NCBI GenBank assembly: GCA_009763385.1
Contig: VDCT01000326.1
Location: 62,001-126,000 of the forward strand
From: Coix lacryma-jobi var. lacryma-jobi
Lineage: Eukaryota; Streptophyta; Magnoliopsida; Poales; Poaceae
Direction: 5' to 3'
DNA: 64,000 bases
This document shows, piece after piece, positions 58,583 to 64,000 of the stretch. Made by a program: the position numbers and the translations under genes. Below the pieces are notes generated by a model. That model made no database searches. It worked only from the letters and a program-made list of their open reading frames with translations, and was not told the DNA's origin. The number at the start of each line of letters is the position of its first letter. The first letter of the stretch is position 1.

Positions 58583-60255
58583 TTAAAAATCGTGTCTGAC
58601 TGCGTGTGATACACCATGAGAATTAGGCTTGTGTGGCTCCTACTATACGTTGATTTACATTGTTTTATGCAATGATTCATCAACTGCTGCAGACAGCTCT
58701 TGCCTGTAGACTGCTGTAGACAAATGTTACTTTTCCGCTGTACCTTCAGATGTTGCCTCAGTTGTTTTTTCAGCTGGTTCTTCAGTATGTACTGTATGTT
58801 GAAGTAGAAACATTATTTCAGGTTCTAAGATATCAGAGTTACATGTAGCAGTAGATTAACTGAGTTTTCAGCTGGTTCTAAGTTATGCAATGGCTCACAG
58901 CAGTAGATAGTTGATTAAGTTAGTAGTTGTTCTCATCCAGTTCATCTACTACTAGCTGTTTAGTAACTATTTTTTTTGCACTTGAGATGATGAAGATGCT
59001 TTTTCTACCATTGTTCAAAGTAGTAATGTTGTTGTGATCTGAGAACTTGATCTGGATGTGTATGAACTTGATCTTTTAGTGTGAATAAAGTGTCTGTAAA
59101 ATTTCAGTTAGCTTCTATTTTCAGTTAGCTTCTATTTTAGTTTTGTAGGCTATTATGGCTATGTTCACTTGTTCAGTTACGTTGTCTACTTATTTCTTGC
59201 TTGGTGGGTACAGAACTGGCAGGGAAAACGAGGTTAAAGAAGGAAGCCATGATAATGGCATCTGAGATTGTTGTAATCATGGTTTTATCTTGCTTACTGT
59301 ATGACTGAATGCCTATTATTCACTATGAATTTCTCTGGTTCAGTTTTGAATTATGAAAACATTATTATATAGAACTGCAATTCTTTTTTGCAGTTATTGC
59401 TAGTGCTAATGTTTATACTGTCAACAAGCTGCATACATGAGTTTTGGTAATGCCGAAGTAGAGTGGGTGGTCTTTGGACATCCAGCATTGGTGGGCTTCA
59501 ATGTGGATGGTTGCTTGATAGTGTGTGCTTTGCTGATGGTGTCAAAAAGTGTCGATTCTAAAAAATATTGCAATCATATGAATTAATACTTGATTTGTTT
59601 TGTATCGACTAGCCATACAATGGTCCATAAAAATGATATATACATGATTGATCGTGACTATATTTAAGTATTAAATTATTTACAGACAGTTTAACAGACG
59701 ACTTGGTTGTACAAGATATCTTTTTAGTTGTTTGTATTGTTGATTCCAAAAACTTGCAGGCAGGTTCCTATCTATGGGCTGTACATACCCTTATAATACT
59801 CAAAAGATAATAATGATCAATAGATAAATACCAGCCTTTGAGACTTCAAGTGAGACCTCTTTTGTCAATGGCTTCAGTCTTGGACGAAGAAAACCTACCA
59901 CCTTTGGAGTGGCGCCTGATGGAACATTCGAACCAAAAAGCAGAGAACAACAGCAGAGTACATCTACTGAATTTCGTTCTGCGACGAATCTAAACTGCTG
60001 CAGATGTTGTACATGAATTGTTGTCGTTTTTTTTTTATTGACTTGAGTTCCGTTTTGGACTTCAGTTTGCGAAGAAGCTGCTCATAAGCATATGTTGGCG
60101 ACACAGGGTGGTGCAGCTAGCTATACGATTCGAGGTACCATTTCCGCTGCATACAGTTACTCAGTTAGGCAGGTTGTAGCCATCATCAAGTTGTGCCTTG
60201 AGTGCAGGTTATGGCGTATTATAGTGGCTGCCTGGTGTTGATAGAAGCTTGTTTG
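58583..60255. repeat. Upstream segment duplicated with the RRM gene (copy 2, interrupted)
   Basis: Homologous to 54573-55140. The homology breaks near 58640 and resumes near 59787, so about 1.1 kb is extra here (or was lost from copy 1). Homology stops again near 60255, before the probable first exon. Confidence 0.7.
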
Positions 60256-61508
60256 TCATGGACTGGGCCGTCAGATGGGCCAGAGACAAGCTGCCTAGTG
60301 GGCTGGGTCGGAGAAGGGGCTTCAACTCTACAAGAGGAGCCGCTGCCAGCATCGTGGGGGCGAAGGATTCATCGAACAGAACCCGAGCCCCGTCGTATAC
60401 CTTGGTCCGCCGCCTGAACTCGTCTCGCCCGCGGCCGATCTCCTCCATCCGCTCGCCGCGCCGCAACCCGGAGAGGAGACTGCGCTCGGTCGAGCACCAC
60501 CTGGGCCCCAGACACCTCGCGACCAGCTCCGACGCGGCGCCCGCCCTCTGCAGCCCCGGTGTCGCCGCGACCGTCGCTGCTGTCCTACTTCGCCACTCGC
60601 CACCTTGGCCGGCGACGAGCACCACCAGGACACCAGGTATCCCCTCCCCTTGTCCTCCCTTCCTGCCGTGCGAAGCTGTGCGCCCAAACCTTAATGAAAC
60701 GTAATTAGTAGGTAAAAACCGTGCGTCCAAACCCTAACATACTTTCGGATCTGAATCTAGTTACAGGTGTATATGCATGTATTACGCTGCTTTGCAAAAA
60801 ATATTGGGTGTACATGTGTAATGGGAGAGTATTGGGCACCGAAATAGTTCGGCACGATTTTGTGCTGAATATATTTGTCCCGTGCCATGTTGATTATTTG
60901 GTGGAATTTGATTTGTTTCCTCAGTATCAGAGTAGTGTATTTCTTAAATAAGTTTACCCCTGTTGTAATTCTGTGCGGTTGGTTGTGAATTGTGATGCTC
61001 GGAATAGTTTTGTCCATGTGCCTAAGTTCTAGCCCATCATGTCCAAAAATCGTGATCAGGCAGATGCTAGTTTCATGATTCCTTTTAGTTCAGCTTCATT
61101 ACACAGCTCAAATTTCATCTAGGGAATAAGGTTCGACCTCTAAATTAAGCTCTAAATTTGTTCATGTGTGCTTGTGTACTGGATGTAAAACAGTGAAACA
61201 ACTAGAGTTAGAATCATTATTTGGATGCACTGAAACATGCCATTTAAATGTTCAGAAGAGAGAATCTCTAGGCATAGCTAAAAAATCTGCCTTCACTTAT
61301 ATGTTGCAAACAATTGATTATTGGGATTCAAATTTCACTTATCTGTGCAGCTTGCTTAGTACTGTGTATCATTCTTCCTGTCAACTCTGTTATTTCTTTT
61401 CTGCACAGTTATGTTTATATTTGGGTTAATATTTGAATTTGGGATTGAGATATGGGGGGTTATTCTCCTTTTCTTTCCTCCTTTTGGGACTGGATTATCT
61501 GAAGGGCA

Positions 61509-62375
61509 ATGATGGGAGGCTGGGGGGTTTCGGATGGGTACGAGGGATCAAAGCGGCCACGAATGATGATGGAATCGAATCCCTACTTCGCAGTGAACGC
61601 AGGGAGTCCTTTGGATGTCTCAAAGAGGTCTAGGATGGTGGATGCAGGTGCTCCTTATTTTGGGGCTATGGGAAGCAACGCTGGTGTCTACCAGCCCTTT
61701 AACAGCAACTTAGCTGGTGCAGGGGCTAGCACTGGCATCCAAAACTTTCCAGGTGTCCGGCTGCGAGGTCTCCCTTTTGATTGCAATGACGTTGACATCT
61801 GCAAGTTCTTTGTGGGTCTGGACATAGTGGACTGCCTCCTGGTTAACAAGAATGGCCGCTTTACTGGTGAGGCTTTTGTGGTCTTCCCAGCAGCTATGCA
61901 AGCAGAATTTGCTCTGCATCGCAACAGGCAGAACATGGGCCGGAGGTACGTTGAGGTGTTCAGATGCAAGAAACAGGAATACTATTGTGCAATAGCCAAC
62001 GAGGTGAACCAGGGTGGTTACTTTGAGCCAGAGTACCGCCGCTCCCCACCTCTTCCGAGGCCTAAGAAGCCGGCTGAAGACAAGGGCAGCATGGAGTACA
62101 CTGAGGTACTGAAGCTCCGTGGGCTTCCCTACTCTGCCACCATTGAGGACATCATCAAGTTCTTCCTGGAGTACGAGCTGACAGAGGAGAATGTGCATAT
62201 TGCGTACCGCTCGGATGGGAAAGCTACTGGTGAAGCCTTTGTTGAGTTCCCCACAGCTGAAGTTGCCAAGACGGCCATGTGCAAGGATAAGATGACCATC
62301 GGGACGAGGTACGTGGAGCTGTTCCCGTCGACCCCAGAGGAGGCGAGCAGGGCGAGAACCCGAGGCAGGCATTGA
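61509..62375 (+). CDS. hnRNP F/H-like RNA-binding protein with two RRMs (copy 2), 288 aa
   Basis: Tandem duplicate of the gene at 56763-57644, also single-exon in its CDS and starting MMGGW after a conserved 3' intron end (tctgaag|ggca). RRM1 is at about 82-153 and RRM2 at about 200-274. RNP-like segments are conserved. Substitutions cluster in the N-terminal low-complexity region (about residues 40-80). The frame is intact with no sign of pseudogenisation, so both copies are probably functional. Upstream, its first exon differs from that of copy 1, which could give a different expression pattern. Confidence 0.9.
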   Translation: MMGGWGVSDGYEGSKRPRMMMESNPYFAVNAGSPLDVSKRSRMVDAGAPYFGAMGSNAGVYQPFNSNLAGAGASTGIQNFPGVRLRGLPFDCNDVDICKFFVGLDIVDCLLVNKNGRFTGEAFVVFPAAMQAEFALHRNRQNMGRRYVEVFRCKKQEYYCAIANEVNQGGYFEPEYRRSPPLPRPKKPAEDKGSMEYTEVLKLRGLPYSATIEDIIKFFLEYELTEENVHIAYRSDGKATGEAFVEFPTAEVAKTAMCKDKMTIGTRYVELFPSTPEEASRARTRGRH

Positions 62376-62983
62376 AGAAACGAATGGCTCAATGATCTCT
62401 GGTTGCACGTGGCTGCAATCTGAGTTCAGTTTTCACTTTTCATGCTTACCTGTATGGCTGTTAGATTATGTTAGTCGTATCATCATGTTGCTGCTCCTCG
62501 TGTGTTGAGTATTTGACTTTATATGCGAACCGAACTGTAACAATTTTTCTTTGTTGGATGCACATGTTTGGCATAGTCATTTTTGGATTTTGCTTCATTT
62601 TAGTTTATCCATGTTCTGTTTCTTTCGTTGATGTTGGGGATGTGGTGGAATTTTCGTGTTGCAGTGAAATAGCTTCGTGAGCTCACTTTGCCGCTACATT
62701 GTATTAGAAGGAAATGGGATCGTCCCTACTGAGGGGGTTGTTGATTTACTGGCAATGCATATTTAAGGCTGAAATTCCTTATAAAAGAAAGGCTCATACC
62801 TAATGCTGAAATTCCTTAACAAAGCAAGGTTCAAATTTGAGCATTTGCAAGTGCAAATTTCCAGACGTTGATGCTGACGAATATCAACTGGCAATGCATA
62901 TCCATGGCTCAAATTTTGAGCATTTGCATATGTAGATTTTCAGTTCATTAGCAGCACTTGTCGATATGACTATCTTCTCACCC

Positions 62984-63108
62984 TTGTTTTCTTATGGCAC
63001 TGTTCTACTATAGTGACCGGAGACTTGTTCTATTCAAATCTGTTTGTTTTCTTATGGCACTGTTCTACTATAGTGACCGGAGACTTGTTCTATTCAAATC
63101 TGTTTGTT
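62984..63108. repeat. Perfect 60-bp tandem duplication
   Basis: Units 62984-63043 and 63044-63103 are identical base for base ('ttgttttcttatggcactgt...'), and five more bases match beyond the second unit. The identity implies a very recent duplication or an assembly artefact. Confidence 0.97.
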
Positions 63109-63110
63109 GT

Positions 63111-63306
63111 TTGTAAACTACTGATTACAGAAACTATTAAATAGACATACGCGTGATGAAACAATGTAATGAAAAAAGAAGATGAAGTAAGAATGTTGTG
63201 GTCCAATTGTTCGTAAACTACTGATTACAGAAATTACTAAATACACATATACGTGAGAGGAAAAAATGCAATTAAAAAAGAAATGGAAGTTACAATGTTG
63301 TGTCCA
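63111..63306. repeat. Diverged tandem repeat, unit about 98 bp
   Basis: Two units each begin with gtaaactactgattacagaa and end with aatgttgtg(g)tcc. They differ by about 20 percent. Confidence 0.8.
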
Positions 63307-63387
63307 GCTTGAGCAGATACCATGAGGGTCTAGGGTCTGTTTGGTTTGTGCCCTGTTTTTTTTTTTTTGGTCAAACACTTTTTTTTA

Positions 63388-63750
63388 GAGCATCTCCAGC
63401 AGGGTCCATATTTGAGCCCTATAGTTAAATATGGGGGCTCAGCTAAAAAAACGACCTCCATCAGGGCCCCTACTAGAGCCCCGAAACTCAGGGACGCCCC
63501 CCAAATCCTCATCCAGATCTCATTCTGGTTGGGCCAACAGGCTAGCCCCCATCCTTTGTGAACACTGCTTTTTCTCTCTCTTCATGCATATGGGTCCCCA
63601 TGTCATTGGATAATGATATGAATTTGGGGGGGGGGTTTATTTGGGTGCTACTGCTGGAGTGTAACAATTTTGTTGGGCCAACAAAAATAAGGGAAATACC
63701 CCAAATCAAAAGTAGGGGCCTTGATTTTGGGGTCATTGCTGGAGATGCTC
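63388..63750. mobile_element. PIF/Harbinger-like MITE, 363 bp
   Basis: Inverted ends GAGCATCTCCAGCAGGG and GAGCATCTCCAGCAATG, flanked by TTA on both sides (63385-63387, 63751-63753). The 3-bp TTA duplication supports PIF/Harbinger. The interior is non-coding. Confidence 0.85.
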
Positions 63751-64000
63751 TTAAAACAGCTTCACTTATAAAGTTATTTTATTCTCCCTTTCACAAAGAT
63801 TATAAATTGAGCTGAAGCTGAAAAATAGTTTTTCACAGCTTGCACCCTCATTTCTTTTTCCCAACTATACATAAAGTTATTGATGAAGCTGTTTTATTAA
63901 ATACTTTTTTCCAAAACAATTTAGTTTCACCTAAAAAGTTGTTCATAAAACTATTTTCTAAAAAATAACTTTACTAGCTGAGCTATGCCAAATGAAGTCT

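Larger units (their letters stand above)
57645..61508. other. Spacer between the RRM genes and 5' region of copy 2
   Basis: Contains the 3' UTR of copy 1, two MITEs (58036-58260, 58330-58545), the second copy of the upstream duplicated segment interrupted by about 1.1 kb of unassigned sequence (about 58640-59785), and a probable non-coding first exon ending at 60636 (ccag|gtat) with an intron to 61504. Confidence 0.55.
62376..64000. other. Right edge: 3' flank of RRM copy 2 and repeats
   Basis: The 3' UTR occupies the first 300-400 bases. No further gene is recognised. A perfect 60-bp tandem duplication, a 100-bp diverged tandem repeat and a 363-bp MITE follow. Confidence 0.6.

Overview
The window is nuclear DNA from a grass (Poaceae). 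The evidence is spliced genes with GT-AG introns, GC-rich first exons over AT-rich introns, many Stowaway MITEs ending in CTCCCTCCGTyCC with TA target duplications, other MITE and Helitron-like ends, an L1 LINE, and gene families typical of monocots (a DUF6598-type protein, a grass F-box capture). Gene density of about one gene per 7-8 kb suggests a compact or gene-rich chromosome arm. A panicoid grass is my guess; species cannot be decided from the sequence alone.

Layout, left to right: (1) 1-3.4 kb, no recognised gene. (2) 3.4-4.4 kb (-), single-exon BSP-family membrane protein lacking the metalloprotease motif. (3) 4.5-9 kb, gene-free repeats with a LINE tail and a Helitron-like end. (4) 9.0-13.4 kb (-), ten-exon TDY-class MAP kinase (600 aa). 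(5) 16.2-21.2 kb (-), six-exon solanesyl-diphosphate-synthase-type prenyltransferase (404 aa) with a repeat-filled intron. (6) 23.6-32.6 kb (+), 25-exon NAT10/Kre33 RNA cytidine acetyltransferase (1042 aa). (7) 33.7-38.3 kb, a DUF6598-type gene broken into three pieces by a non-autonomous LTR element carrying an F-box fragment, an 820-bp TIR transposon and a local inversion. (8) 40.3-45.0 kb (+), fifteen-exon REDUCED WALL ACETYLATION (Cas1p-domain) gene (540 aa). (9) 47.1-50.7 kb, a MITE and a decayed 5'-truncated LINE. (10) 51.2-53.8 kb (-), single-exon tandem kinase-pseudokinase resembling receptor-like kinase S.2. (11) 54.6-62.4 kb (+), two tandemly duplicated hnRNP F/H-like genes with two RRMs each. 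(12) 62.4-64 kb, tandem repeats and a PIF/Harbinger-like MITE.

The genes do not form a pathway. They are independent housekeeping, signalling and cell-wall genes. All exon boundaries were read by eye from GT-AG sites and reading-frame continuity; summed exon lengths of the four spliced CDSs are multiples of three. The most unusual structure is the 33.7-38.3 kb locus. Target duplications and codon continuity allow its history to be read: LTR element insertion, TIR transposon insertion, then inversion of about 717 bp with one breakpoint at the transposon end.
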